A stretch of 28,236 bases of DNA from Maritimibacter sp. (GCA_003520545.1 DOUP01000243.1:1-28236); one strand, 5' to 3'; shown: positions 7,831 through 15,908, numbered from the stretch's first letter. Numbers and translations: made by a program. Notes: generated from the letters alone by a model not told the origin.

Positions 7831-8262
7831 ATGAGCGATCGTATCTTCGGCGTCGTCGGACTTCTGCTCGCCATCGGTTTCGCCCTGGCTGCGCTGAACA
7901 TCGAGGAAAGCTTTCTCTCCGACGCCGTTGGCCCCAGTGGCTTCCCACTCATCGTCGCTGCCGTGCTCGCCCTGTCGAGCATCGTGATCGTGGTCAAACC
8001 AGACCGCGCACCGCACTGGCCCAGCTTGGGCCGTCTCGCCGAACTTCTGGCCGCCGTCGTCGTGATGGTCCTTTATGCCGAGCTTTTGCCGACCCTGGGT
8101 TTCGTGATCGCGACCGCTTTCGCTGCCGCCTATCTCAGCTGGCGTCTCGGGTCGGGCATTCTGGCGTCGATCCTGACCGGTATCGGCTCGTCGGTCGGCA
8201 TCTACGTGATCTTTCATCTCATCTTCGGCCTGTCGCTCGCGCGCGGTCCGCTCGGCTTCTGA
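7831..8262 (+). CDS. tctB: Tripartite tricarboxylate transporter small membrane subunit (TctB)
   Basis: This 143-residue protein has four or five predicted helices: VVGLLLAIGFALAAL, FPLIVAAVLALSSIVIVV, LLAAVVVMVLYAELL, GFVIATAFAAAYLSW and the C-terminal VGIYVIFHLIFGLSLARG. Size, topology and place between tctC and tctA are diagnostic for TctB; the sequence itself is weakly conserved in this family. The ATG at 7831 follows AAGGAGACCGCC. It is required with TctA for secondary, ion-coupled uptake of carboxylates. It probably serves as a structural partner of TctA. Confidence 0.87.
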   Translation: MSDRIFGVVGLLLAIGFALAALNIEESFLSDAVGPSGFPLIVAAVLALSSIVIVVKPDRAPHWPSLGRLAELLAAVVVMVLYAELLPTLGFVIATAFAAAYLSWRLGSGILASILTGIGSSVGIYVIFHLIFGLSLARGPLGF

Positions 8263-8273
8263 GGGGATAACCG

Positions 8274-9806
8274 ATGGAAACTTTTGCAAACCTTGCCGAT
8301 GGTTTCGCCATCGCGCTGACATGGAACAACCTGTGGCTCGCGCTTCTGGGCTGTTTTCTCGGCACCATCATGGGCGCGCTGCCGGGCCTCGGTCCGTCGA
8401 ACGGCGTCGCGATCCTCATCCCGCTCGCTTTCACCATGGGGCTGGGCGCGACACCGTCGCTTATCCTGCTGACCTCGGTCTATTACGGGGCGATGTATGG
8501 CGGGCGGATTTCATCCATCCTTCTGAACATTCCCGGCGATGAACCGGCGATGATGACCTGTCTCGACGGGCATCCAATGGCGAAAAACGGTCTCGCGGGC
8601 GCGGCGCTGTCACTCTCCGGCATCGCCTCGTTCGTGGGGGCGTTCATTGCGACCTGGGGTCTTATCCTGCTCGCCCCGCAGCTCGTGAAAATCGCGCTTC
8701 TCTTCGGGCCCGCCGAGTATTTCGCGCTCTTCGCTCTCGCCTTCATGACGCTGGGCGGGGTGTCTTCGACCAACCAGGCCAAGTCCGCCTTCGCCGCGGC
8801 ACTTGGCCTCGGGCTTGCGACGATCGGTGTCGATACGCAGACCGGTGTGCCGCGCTTCACCTTCGGCGAAGTGCACCTTTACGACGGTCTCGATTTCCTT
8901 GTCGCCATCGTCGGCCTGTTCGCCCTTTCCGAAGTGTTCATCTTCCTCGAAGAACGTCACGGCTCCGCCAATGCGGATGCCAAGAAACTGACCATCGGCA
9001 AGCTCTATCCCCCCCTGTCGATGATCAAGCAAACCATACCGACGATGCTGCGCACCTCGGTCTTGGGGTTCATCGCCGGTGTTCTGCCGGGCGCAGGTGC
9101 GTCGCTGGGGTCTTTCATCAGCTATTCATTCGAGAAACGGCTGGTCGACAAGGACAATACCTTCGGAACGGGTGACCCGCGCGGCGTGGCCGCGCCAGAG
9201 GCGGGCAACAATGCCGCCGCGGGTGGCGCCCTGGTTCCGATGCTCGCGCTCGGCGTTCCGGGGTCGGGAACCACCGCGGTGCTTCTTGCCGTGCTGCTGT
9301 CGCTCAACATCACGCCCGGTCCGCTTCTGTTCTCGGAGAACCCGGACGTGGTCTGGGGCCTGATCGCCGCGCTCTTCATCGCGAACTTCATGCTCCTTGC
9401 GCTGAACATCCCGATGGTGGGGCTGTTCACCCGGGTTCTGCTGGTCCCGCCGCGCATCCTCATGCCGATTGTTGCCATGGTCAGCTTCGTTGGCATCTAC
9501 GGCATCTCGGGGTCGACCTTCGATCTGCTCGTCATGATCGCCTTCGGTGTCATGGGCTGGGTTCTGCGCAAGCTCGACGTGCCGCTGGTGCCGATCATTC
9601 TGGGCACGTTGCTGGGCAACGCGATGGAGAATAACCTGCGCCGTGCGATCACCATCGACAATGGCAACTGGTGGACCCTGATCGACAGCCCTCTGACGAT
9701 CATTCTCTGGTCCATCGCGATCGTCGGCTTCATCCTCCCGCTCGTGATCGGGCGCCGGGTAAAATCCCGGATGCGCCGCGACGAAGAAGGGGCGTTGCAA
9801 GACTAA
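8274..9806 (+). CDS. tctA: Tripartite tricarboxylate transporter large permease subunit (TctA)
   Basis: This 510-residue integral membrane protein has the family's usual length. Signature segments are GALPGLGPSNGVAILIP (about 34-50), YGGRISSILLNIPGDEP (about 75-91), the second-half counterpart GVLPGAGASLGSFISYSFEK, and LGVPGSGTTAVLLAVLLSL. The two related G-rich segments reflect the internal repeat of this family. It starts 11 bases after tctB with GAGGGGATAACCG ahead of the ATG. It forms the transport channel and works with TctB and ligand-loaded TctC. Two stem-loops follow the stop codon. Confidence 0.92.
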   Translation: METFANLADGFAIALTWNNLWLALLGCFLGTIMGALPGLGPSNGVAILIPLAFTMGLGATPSLILLTSVYYGAMYGGRISSILLNIPGDEPAMMTCLDGHPMAKNGLAGAALSLSGIASFVGAFIATWGLILLAPQLVKIALLFGPAEYFALFALAFMTLGGVSSTNQAKSAFAAALGLGLATIGVDTQTGVPRFTFGEVHLYDGLDFLVAIVGLFALSEVFIFLEERHGSANADAKKLTIGKLYPPLSMIKQTIPTMLRTSVLGFIAGVLPGAGASLGSFISYSFEKRLVDKDNTFGTGDPRGVAAPEAGNNAAAGGALVPMLALGVPGSGTTAVLLAVLLSLNITPGPLLFSENPDVVWGLIAALFIANFMLLALNIPMVGLFTRVLLVPPRILMPIVAMVSFVGIYGISGSTFDLLVMIAFGVMGWVLRKLDVPLVPIILGTLLGNAMENNLRRAITIDNGNWWTLIDSPLTIILWSIAIVGFILPLVIGRRVKSRMRRDEEGALQD

Positions 9807-9811
9807 AGCGT

Positions 9812-9844
9812 CCCGCCTTATTCCTGAGACAGGGATGAGGCGGG
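9812..9844 (+). terminator. Strong stem-loop immediately after tctA
   Basis: The arm 9812-9826 (CCCGCCTTATTCCTG) pairs with 9830-9844 (CAGGGATGAGGCGGG) over a three-base AGA loop. This gives 15 pairs including two G-U when read on the plus strand. It begins six bases after the tctA stop. There is no T run, so it may be a Rho-assisted 3' end or an mRNA-protecting hairpin. Confidence 0.55.
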
Positions 9845-9871
9845 GCGCGGCACTACATATGAGCGTTTCAC

Positions 9872-9954
9872 GCGTTCCGCCAAAAACCAGTGATTCAGGT
9901 TTTTGGCGGAACGCTTCAAGAAAGACCGAGGGCGGCCACCACCCGTCGCCCTCG
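9872..9954. repeat. Tandem inverted repeats in the tctA to tRNA-Leu gap
   Basis: The 365-base gap between tctA and the tRNA holds no convincing gene. It contains a perfect 17-bp inverted repeat, 9872-9888 with 9898-9914 (GCGTTCCGCCAAAAACC and its complement, nine-base spacer). A smaller one follows, CGAGGGCG (9927-9934) with CGCCCTCG (9947-9954). The 17-bp pair has a run of five A/T at its heart and could form a terminator-like hairpin in either direction. It may be a dispersed palindromic repeat unit, which needs a genome-wide search. Nothing further was seen in 9955-10171. Confidence 0.6.
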
Positions 9955-10171
9955 ACCGACCCATGTCCCGGCAACCGCCGCGCGTGCCAGGCCGTGGACT
10001 GATCACAGCTGATCGCAATGCGGATGGCCGCGAGGGCAATACCGCCCACGAAGGTCTCGGCCTGACCTCCCACTGAACTTTCACCCATCCGAACCCGGGG
10101 ACCTTCGGGATTTGCGCCGATTGGCACGGATAATGCACAACGCACCTTTCCCCAACGCCCCCTGATTTCGC

Positions 10172-10256
<85 letters not shown>

Positions 10257-10328
10257 CAGCGCCAAGATTGGTAAGGGATGGACGCCAAAAGGGGAAGCGG
10301 CTTGGCATCGAAATTTGCCGCCCCGGAC

Positions 10329-10359
10329 AAAAAACGCCCCGCGGATCGGCGGAGCGTTT
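10329..10359 (-). terminator. Intrinsic terminator of the MaoC gene
   Basis: Read on the minus strand, AAACGCTCCGC (from 10359) pairs with GCGGGGCGTTT (to 10332) with one G-U pair. A run of six T (complement of 10329-10334) overlaps the stem end. It lies 17 bases past the stop of the MaoC-type gene. Confidence 0.8.
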
Positions 10360-10375
10360 CGGTCCGGTCGCCGGC

Positions 10376-10819
10376 CTAGTCGAACTTCTTCGACGGCGCC
10401 AGGACGGTCGCCTGCCCTTTGAGCACCGGCTTGCCGTCCACCAGCGCCTCGGTCTTGAGCGTCACGCGCCGCTTGGAATGGTCGATGTCCATCACAGTCA
10501 CCTCCGCGCGCACCACGTCGCCGGGGCGCACGGGGCCGATGAATTTCAGCTCCTGCCCCATGTAGATCGTGCCGTGCCCCGGAAGCTGTTCGCCGATCAC
10601 CGCCGAAATCAGCCCCGCCGTCAGCATCCCGTGCGCGATGCGCCCACCGAAGATCGTGTCCTGCGCATAGGCTTCGTCCAGATGAACCGGGTTCCGGTCG
10701 GTCGATACCTCGGCGAACATCTCGATATCGCGGTCGGTGACCTCCTTGGTGACATGACGCATCATGCCAATTTCAAGGTCTTCGATACAGATCGTGCCGC
10801 GGGGCATATTGTCCAACAT
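10376..10819 (-). CDS. MaoC-family (R)-specific enoyl-CoA hydratase-like protein
   Basis: This 147-residue single hot-dog domain has the R-hydratase signature: an Asp then His in STDRNPVHLDEAYAQ (about 39-53), followed by FGGRIAHGMLTAGLIS. These supply the catalytic Asp/His pair of MaoC/PhaJ hydratases. PhaJ-like enzymes hydrate trans-2-enoyl-CoA to (R)-3-hydroxyacyl-CoA, often for PHA supply. Other members act in fatty-acid or side-chain metabolism, so the pathway is open. The ATG at 10819 follows AGGATCCC; a second ATG four codons on is possible. Downstream is a clean terminator. Upstream is a nested palindrome that looks like an operator. Confidence 0.88.
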   Translation of the reverse strand: MLDNMPRGTICIEDLEIGMMRHVTKEVTDRDIEMFAEVSTDRNPVHLDEAYAQDTIFGGRIAHGMLTAGLISAVIGEQLPGHGTIYMGQELKFIGPVRPGDVVRAEVTVMDIDHSKRRVTLKTEALVDGKPVLKGQATVLAPSKKFD

Positions 10820-10835
10820 GGGATCCTCCGGGTAA

Positions 10836-10873
10836 TAATATTGCCGGAAATCCGGCGATGCGTAACAATATTA
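10836..10873. promoter_or_regulatory. Nested palindrome upstream of the MaoC gene (candidate operator)
   Basis: TAATATTG (10836-10843) and CAATATTA (10866-10873) form a perfect 8+8 inverted repeat with 22 bases between. Inside it is a second hairpin, GCCGG (10843-10847) and CCGGC (10852-10856). It lies 17-54 bases upstream of the MaoC start, in the promoter/leader. The shape is that of a dimeric repressor site; the regulator is unknown. Confidence 0.5.
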
Positions 10874-10908
10874 CTTCGCAACCGCAGAAATCAACCCCGG
10901 ATTTGCGC

Positions 10909-11781
10909 CTATCTCAGATAACCCATGGCAAAGGTCGGCGTGACCATCTCCTTGTTCACATAGGTGTCCAGCGCCTTTTGCACGGGCTGACGCCCCGTTT
11001 GCGTCTCCTCCCGCGCCAACCCGCCGGTAATGAAGAGAGAATCGATGTCCTCGCCCAACGCGCCTTTGATGTCCGTCGCGATCCCATCGCCCACGGCAAG
11101 GATACGGCTGTCAGACGGCTGCTTGCCCAGCGCCGACAATCGCCGCCGCGCAAGGTCGTAGATCGGCGGATGGGGTTTCCCGAAATACAGGCTCTCGCCC
11201 CCCATCTCGGTATAGAGCGCCGCCACCGCCCCCGCGCACCATTAGCGCACATCGCCCCGGTCCACGACGATATCCGGGTTCGCACACAAGAGCGGCAGCC
11301 CCTTTTGCTTGGCATAGAGCAGGTCCGGCCGCAGATCTTCCAACGGCGCCAGGGGATCGAACGGCCCCGCGCAAACGATCCCTTCCGCCTCCTTCAAGTC
11401 GACACGCCGTATCTCCACCGGATCGTCGATAATCTGCATCGGGTCGAAGAATTCACGGTCCCGATCCTCCCCCATGAACCAGACCTTTTCACCGACAGCG
11501 CCCATGAACATCGCAGCCCGCGCCGCGTCGCCCGAGGTCGCGATGGTATCCCAGGTGTCGTCGGGCAGACCCATCTGTGCCAAATGCCGCTCGACCGATG
11601 CCCGGTGGCGCGGCGCATTGGTGACAAGCACCACCGTGCCGCCCTTTTCGCGAAAGCCGCGCAACGCCGCGACGGCCTCGTCGAACGGCTTGTGGCCATC
11701 ATGGACGCACCCCCACAGATCGCAAAACAACGCGTCATAGGGCGCGGAAATATCGGCCAGGCTTTCGACGATCTGGGTCAT
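10909..11781 (-). pseudogene. TIGR01459-like HAD-IIA hydrolase interrupted by in-frame TAA
   Basis: The intact frame would encode about 290 residues. The start is the ATG at 11781 after AGGAGACCCCCT. The first part has HAD motif I (DALFCDLWGCVHDG, about 16-29) and motif II (VVLVTNAPRHR). A single TAA at 11242-11244, in RGDVR-stop-WCAGAVAAL, stops the frame at about residue 179. The same frame then continues without shift through FGKPHPPIYDL (motif III Lys) and ILAVGDGIATDIKGA (motif IV acid) to a natural stop at 10909. The 179-residue product would lack the motif III and IV residues and should be inactive. One base change (for example GAA to TAA) explains it. A sequencing error cannot be excluded. 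It is co-directional with the MaoC gene. Confidence 0.82.
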
Positions 11782-11965
11782 AGGGGGTCTCCTGCTCTCT
11801 TGCCTCTCTCTACCGCGCCCGCGTCGATCACGCGACAGCGAACCTCTCCGCCCCGGCAGAATTCCACGCTGCGACGACCTGCGACGCGCGCGCCGTCGTT
11901 TTACAACGTGGTCACCTCTACGTCTGGCGCGGGTCACGCCTCCCTTGAAGCCACCCGCGAAAGCT

Positions 11966-11995
11966 CATATTCACGCTCCTGAACATATTCAGGAG
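11966..11995 (+). promoter_or_regulatory. SD-sequestering hairpin overlapping an SqrR/BigR-like operator before the rhodanese gene
   Basis: CTCCTGAA (11976-11983) and TTCAGGAG (11988-11995) form a perfect 8-bp stem with a CATA loop. The right arm contains the rhodanese gene's Shine-Dalgarno AGGAG (11991-11995). The octamer CATATTCA occurs at 11966-11973 and 11984-11991. ATTC (11969-11972), eight bases, then GAAC (11981-11984) matches the ATTC-N8-GAAT motif reported for the sulfide-responsive repressor SqrR, except at the last base. Confidence 0.5.
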
Positions 11996-12004
11996 AAACG
12001 ACCC

Positions 12005-12430
12005 ATGGCAGACCGGACGCGGCGCACCATCTTGCTGGCGATCCCCGTGGTCGCGATCCTCGCGGGCGCGGGCTACACCGTCACCTCCGCCAACCGCCCC
12101 CCGGCCTTCGATCACCTCGCCCTGTCCAGCGAAGAGCTGACCGACGGCGATGCGCTCGTCGTCGATATCCGCCACCCCGAAGAATGGGTCGAAACCGGTG
12201 TGGTCGAAGGCTCGGTTCTCTTCACCTATGCCGGCGCCGACCGCTTCCTCGCCCAAGTCGGCCCCGCCATCGCCGATGGCCGCGATCTCGTCCTCATCTG
12301 CCGATCCGGAAACCGAACCTCACGGGCCGCGGCCGAACTTGCCGACAAGATCCCGAACCGGATCATCTCGGTCGAGGGCGGCATCAAACGGATCATCTCG
12401 GACGGCTACCAGACGGTAAAACCGCGCTGA
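12005..12430 (+). CDS. Membrane-anchored rhodanese-domain protein
   Basis: This 141-residue protein has one N-terminal helix (TILLAIPVVAILAGAGYTV, about 8-26) that is an uncleaved anchor or signal. A single rhodanese domain follows: LVVDIRHPEEWVETGVVEGS, then the active-site loop CRSGNRTSRAAAEL with the persulfide Cys, and a final VEGGIKRIISDGY. Such proteins transfer sulfane sulfur, here probably on the periplasmic face. The ATG at 12005 has AGGAG ten bases upstream; the SD lies in a hairpin (see the regulatory entry). It stands alone, with a short dyad (CGGACG/CGTCCG, 12442-12456) after the stop. Sulfide or polysulfide handling is an inference. Confidence 0.85.
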   Translation: MADRTRRTILLAIPVVAILAGAGYTVTSANRPPAFDHLALSSEELTDGDALVVDIRHPEEWVETGVVEGSVLFTYAGADRFLAQVGPAIADGRDLVLICRSGNRTSRAAAELADKIPNRIISVEGGIKRIISDGYQTVKPR

Positions 12431-12514
12431 TTTCCGCATCTCGGACGCGACGTCCGGGGTTTCGTCAGAGGTGCCTTGGCGCGGGCGTGACGCCTGCCGG
12501 ACGGCAGCGCCCGA

Positions 12515-12883
12515 TCAGAACCGGCGCCGCACATAGGGCAAGAAGCCGACAGCCAGGGCCACTTCGATCAGGGCGGCCACGAGGATGCCGGGCCCGACCC
12601 GGCCGAAGGTAAGCTCCAGCACCCCCAACACAGCCAGACCGCCCATCATCACGACCATGCCCCGGGCAAACACCACCTGCGTCGCCCCCTTGGCCCGACG
12701 CGCGCCCCAGAGCAGGATCGCGAGTCCGCCAAGGATCACCGCCGTGCTCCGCGCAAACGCTTCCGCCGCCACGGAACCTTCCAGGCCGAAGAGCCAGAAA
12801 ACCAGCCCGGGCACGAAGAACAGCACCGAAGCGAGCGCCCCGGTGACAAGGAAGCTGGCGAGGATCAGGTGGCGAAAGGACAT
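12515..12883 (-). CDS. Small four-helix inner-membrane protein of unknown function
   Basis: This 122-residue protein has four hydrophobic helices: LILASFLVTGALASVLFFVPGL, STAVILGGLAILLWGA, GMVVMMGGLAVLGVLEL and GILVAALIEVALAVGFL. It ends in the basic tail YVRRRF. The layout resembles small DUF4345/DoxX-sized membrane proteins, but no diagnostic motif was recognised and no function is claimed. The start follows GGAGACGCC. It faces the rhodanese gene convergently and lies downstream of the ppaC terminator, so it is probably transcribed alone. Confidence 0.72.
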   Translation of the reverse strand: MSFRHLILASFLVTGALASVLFFVPGLVFWLFGLEGSVAAEAFARSTAVILGGLAILLWGARRAKGATQVVFARGMVVMMGGLAVLGVLELTFGRVGPGILVAALIEVALAVGFLPYVRRRF

Positions 12884-12993
12884 GGCGTCTCCAAAACTTC
12901 TGCGCCCAAGCTATCGGTCATATCCCCGATGTAAAGGGCGAAGCACCAACCTGTCGGCACCCGGTCGCTTATCCAATTCCGACATTCGAAACG

Positions 12994-13024
12994 AAAAAAA
13001 GGGCGCCCCAAATCGGACGCCCTT
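12994..13024 (-). terminator. Intrinsic terminator of ppaC
   Basis: AAGGGCG (12999-13005) and CGCCCTT (13018-13024) form the stem. On the minus strand it is followed by seven T (complement of 12994-13000). It lies 22 bases beyond the ppaC stop. Confidence 0.85.
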
Positions 13025-13045
13025 GTCTTACTCGAACAATCCCGC

Positions 13046-13966
13046 TCAGAGAGCGAGGTTCGGGATGATCTGCTTTTTCCGGCTCACGACGCCCGGAAGC
13101 ACGACCGTGTCGCCCGAAACGCTGGCATTGAAGCTCTTCTCGGCCAGACCTTTGACCAGGTCATTGGGCACCAGAAGCGTCGCTTCTTCGCGGATAATGT
13201 CCACCACGAAGAGCAGCACCTGGTCCACACCGTCCTCGGCGGCCACGGTCTTCATGCTCTCCATCAGGCTCGCCTTGCGGTCGAGCGGGATCTCCGGTGC
13301 CGTTGTTTCCAGGACCGAGACGCGGAACTTGGTGCCCGCGACTTCGTATTCCTTCGAATCCATGCGCAGAAGCTCGGCATCCGAGAACGCGCTCACGTCC
13401 GACTTGGCCGCGAACATCTCGGCCGCGTAATCCGGGATCGACACGCCCAGTTCCGAGGCCAGCGTCTTGGCCACCTCGATGTCGCGCTCCGTGGTCGTCG
13501 GCGACCGGAATTCGAGCGTATCGGACAGGATGCAAGACAGCGCCAGCGCGCGGATCTCGTCGGTCATCTTGGCGGTATCGTCGCCCATCAGGTCGTACAT
13601 GATGGTGGCGGTGCAGGCGACCGGGCGGATGGTGATGTCGATCGGCCCCTTGGTTTCCAGCCCGCCGACCAGCTTGTGGTGGTCGATGATCTGCACCACG
13701 TCGGCGTCATTGATGTTCGACGGCAATTCCGCCGGGTTGTTCGTGTCCACCACGACGCAGCGCTGCCCCTCGGCCAGATCGGTCAGGATCTCGGGCTTGT
13801 CCTGTCCCCAGCGCTCCAGGACGAAAGCCGCTTCGGTGTTGGGCTCACCAAGAAGCACGGGCTTGGCGTCCACGCCCTTCACGTCGTTGAGATACCACGC
13901 CCAGATAAGCGGCGAGCCGGTGGAGTCGGTGTCAGGCGATTTGTGCCCGAAAACGAGGGTGGTCAT
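13046..13966 (-). CDS. ppaC: Manganese-dependent inorganic pyrophosphatase (DHH family, class II)
   Basis: This 306-residue cytosolic enzyme hydrolyses pyrophosphate to phosphate. Metal ligands are visible: GHKSPDTDS (H8, D12, D14), VVVDTN (D74) and DHHK (D95, H96, H97). The C-terminal DHHA2 domain carries the substrate-binding SRKKQ motif near residue 297 (PGVVSRKKQIIPNL). Length equals the family norm. The ATG at 13966 follows AGGGACGCTGCATC. It is monocistronic with a clear terminator and divergent from the DUF2161 gene. No CBS or DRTGG regulatory insert is present, so it is the short, unregulated type. Confidence 0.95.
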   Translation of the reverse strand: MTTLVFGHKSPDTDSTGSPLIWAWYLNDVKGVDAKPVLLGEPNTEAAFVLERWGQDKPEILTDLAEGQRCVVVDTNNPAELPSNINDADVVQIIDHHKLVGGLETKGPIDITIRPVACTATIMYDLMGDDTAKMTDEIRALALSCILSDTLEFRSPTTTERDIEVAKTLASELGVSIPDYAAEMFAAKSDVSAFSDAELLRMDSKEYEVAGTKFRVSVLETTAPEIPLDRKASLMESMKTVAAEDGVDQVLLFVVDIIREEATLLVPNDLVKGLAEKSFNASVSGDTVVLPGVVSRKKQIIPNLAL

Positions 13967-14074
13967 GATGCAGCGTCCCTTTTGGGGTTTCGGATTTCGT
14001 CGCGTGTATAGGCCCGCTGTGCGGGCTTGTCACCACCCCCTTGGGGCAATCGCGACGCCGCGCTACAAAGCGCC

Positions 14075-14725
14075 ATGGCAAAGGTAACCGAAACCGATCT
14101 CTACCCGCCCGTGAAGGCCTGGCTCGAAGCCATGGGCTACGAGGTAAAGTCGGAAATCGGCCCCGCCGACGTGCTCGCCATTCGCGCGGACGCGGAGCCG
14201 CTGGTGGTCGAACTCAAGGCGGGCTTTTCCCTCACCCTCCTGCAACAGGCCGTAGCCCGTCAGTCCGTAACGGATGCGGTCTATGTTGCCGTCCCCCGCT
14301 GGTCTGGCAAATCCGGCTGGCGCGCCTTCAAGGGAAACGTCGGGCTGGCCAAACGCCTCGGCCTCGGCGTGCTTTCGGTCAAACTCGACGAGGGCCAGGT
14401 GCAGGTCCACGCAGACCCGGTGGAATTCCGCCCCCGCAAATCGAAACTCAAACGCGACCGGATGCTGAAAGAATTCGCCGCCCGCGCGGGCGACCCGAAC
14501 CAGGGCGGCACCCGCGGCCAGATCACGACCGCCTACAAACAGGACTGCGCCCGCATCCACGCGCATCTCGCGAAACACGGCCCCAGCAAGGGCGCCGAGA
14601 TCGCCCGCGCCACCGGCGTCACCCGGGCCACCCGGATCATGTATGACAACCACCTGGGCTGGTTCATCCGCGTGGACAAAGGCCTCTACGATCTCTCCGA
14701 CACCGGCCGCACCACGTCACCATAA
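14075..14725 (+). CDS. DUF2161 (COG5482) protein, PD-(D/E)XK nuclease-like
   Basis: This 216-residue protein starts MAKVTETDLYPPVKAWLEAMGYEVK. The N-terminal half has a PD-(D/E)XK-like core: Asp32 in GPADVLAI, then ExK at 46-48 in LVVELKAG, then a helix LLQQAVARQSVTDAVYVAVP with the glutamines often seen in the family. The C-terminal part (about 155-210) looks like a winged helix: IHAHLAKHGPSKGAEIARATG, then GWFIRVDKGLYDLS. Databases label such proteins phosphodiesterase, without much biochemistry. The fold assignment is my reading of motifs. The ATG at 14075 begins the conserved region. It is divergent from ppaC; the role is unknown. The 266 bases after it, up to metF, hold no feature I can support. 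Confidence 0.82.
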   Translation: MAKVTETDLYPPVKAWLEAMGYEVKSEIGPADVLAIRADAEPLVVELKAGFSLTLLQQAVARQSVTDAVYVAVPRWSGKSGWRAFKGNVGLAKRLGLGVLSVKLDEGQVQVHADPVEFRPRKSKLKRDRMLKEFAARAGDPNQGGTRGQITTAYKQDCARIHAHLAKHGPSKGAEIARATGVTRATRIMYDNHLGWFIRVDKGLYDLSDTGRTTSP

Positions 14726-14991
14726 GAAAAGGGACGCCAAAACGCCCCTCTTCATCGTGCCTCAAATATCCCGGGGAGGTCCGGAGAGCCCTTCCGGCAT
14801 GTTTCGTTGCCGAAACACGCCTCTCGGGTTCCGCGACGCAGGCGTCGTTACGGGCAGCGCCCCTCCAAGAGCGCGACGGCGACAGAAGGCGCAAAACCTC
14901 GGTTCACGAAGGAACGGCAGTCGATCGCGAACCTGCCCGAGTGTCACCGTTTCAGTGGCGCGCATATTGAGTTCACGACGAGGGCGCAGGC

Positions 14992-15858
14992 TCAGGCCAC
15001 GTTCTGCAGCGCCACGCGCGGGGTCACGCCCAGCGCATGGACCACGTCGCGCGTCAGCCCCGGCTTGTTGAGCGTGTAGAAGTGCAGATCCTCGACGCCC
15101 CCTTCCACCAGCTCCGTGCAAAGCTCGGTCGCCAGCGAGATCGACAACAGGTCCTCCCGCCCGTCGCGCTCGGCGCGCTCATAGGCTTCGTCGAGCCAGA
15201 CCGGCACCGGCGTCCCGCAGGACTGGGCGAACTTGCGCACGCCCGACCAGGTCTCGATCGGCAGGATGCCGGGGATGATCGGCGCGTCGATCCCCGCCGC
15301 CGCGCATTTGTCGCGGAACCGGAAAAACGTCTCGGCCTCGAAGAAGAACTGCGTGATCGCGCTGTCGGCGCCCGCGTCGATCTTGCGCTTCAGCCACTCG
15401 ACGTCCGCGTTCTCGTCCCGTGCCTCCGGGTGCCGGTCCGGATAGGCGCCGACCCGGATGTTCACATCGCCACGTTTTGCCAGCGCCTCGACCAGTTCGA
15501 CCGAATTGGCGAACCCGTCCGGCGTCGCGGCAAACCTGTCCGTGCCCTTCGGCGCATCGCCCCGCAGCGCCACGATATCGGTGACGCCGGACGCCACGTA
15601 ACGGTCCACGATATCCATCGTTTCGGCCCTGGAGGCGTTCACGCAGGTCAGGTGCGCGGCCACGTTCAGCCCGTAATTGCGGTGGATCGTCGAGACCACG
15701 TCATGGGTCAACTCGCGCGTCGTGCCCCCGGCCCCGTAAGTCACGGAAACGAAGCTCGGATCGAGCGGGGCCAGGTCGCGCACGGTGTCCGACAGCCGGA
15801 AGGTGGAGTTCACGTTCTTCGGCGGGAAAAATTCGAAAGAGATGCGAGGCGGTTTCAT
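14992..15858 (-). CDS. metF: 5,10-methylenetetrahydrofolate reductase
   Basis: This 288-residue FAD enzyme reduces 5,10-methylene-THF to 5-methyl-THF, the methyl donor for methionine synthesis. Seen are the N-terminal SFEFFPPK (7-14, with the catalytic Glu), SVTYGAGGTTRELT, AHLTCVNASRAE, LRGDAPKG and ADSAITQFFFEAETFFRF, all typical of bacterial MetF. Size is normal. The ATG at 15858 follows AGGATGAAACCGAT. It is divergent from metR, the classical arrangement. A MetR-box-like site lies in the 93-base intergenic region. No room exists there for a known SAM riboswitch. Confidence 0.95.
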   Translation of the reverse strand: MKPPRISFEFFPPKNVNSTFRLSDTVRDLAPLDPSFVSVTYGAGGTTRELTHDVVSTIHRNYGLNVAAHLTCVNASRAETMDIVDRYVASGVTDIVALRGDAPKGTDRFAATPDGFANSVELVEALAKRGDVNIRVGAYPDRHPEARDENADVEWLKRKIDAGADSAITQFFFEAETFFRFRDKCAAAGIDAPIIPGILPIETWSGVRKFAQSCGTPVPVWLDEAYERAERDGREDLLSISLATELCTELVEGGVEDLHFYTLNKPGLTRDVVHALGVTPRVALQNVA

Positions 15859-15908
15859 ATCGGTTTCATCCTGTTTGCTTGCCTCCAGAACTAGGGGGTT
15901 CCATTCGG

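Noticed and set aside
9126..10145. 339-codon minus-strand frame reaching from the tctA gap into tctA
   Set aside because: Most of it is antisense to tctA. The rest crosses the three inverted repeats, and no SD or domain is seen.
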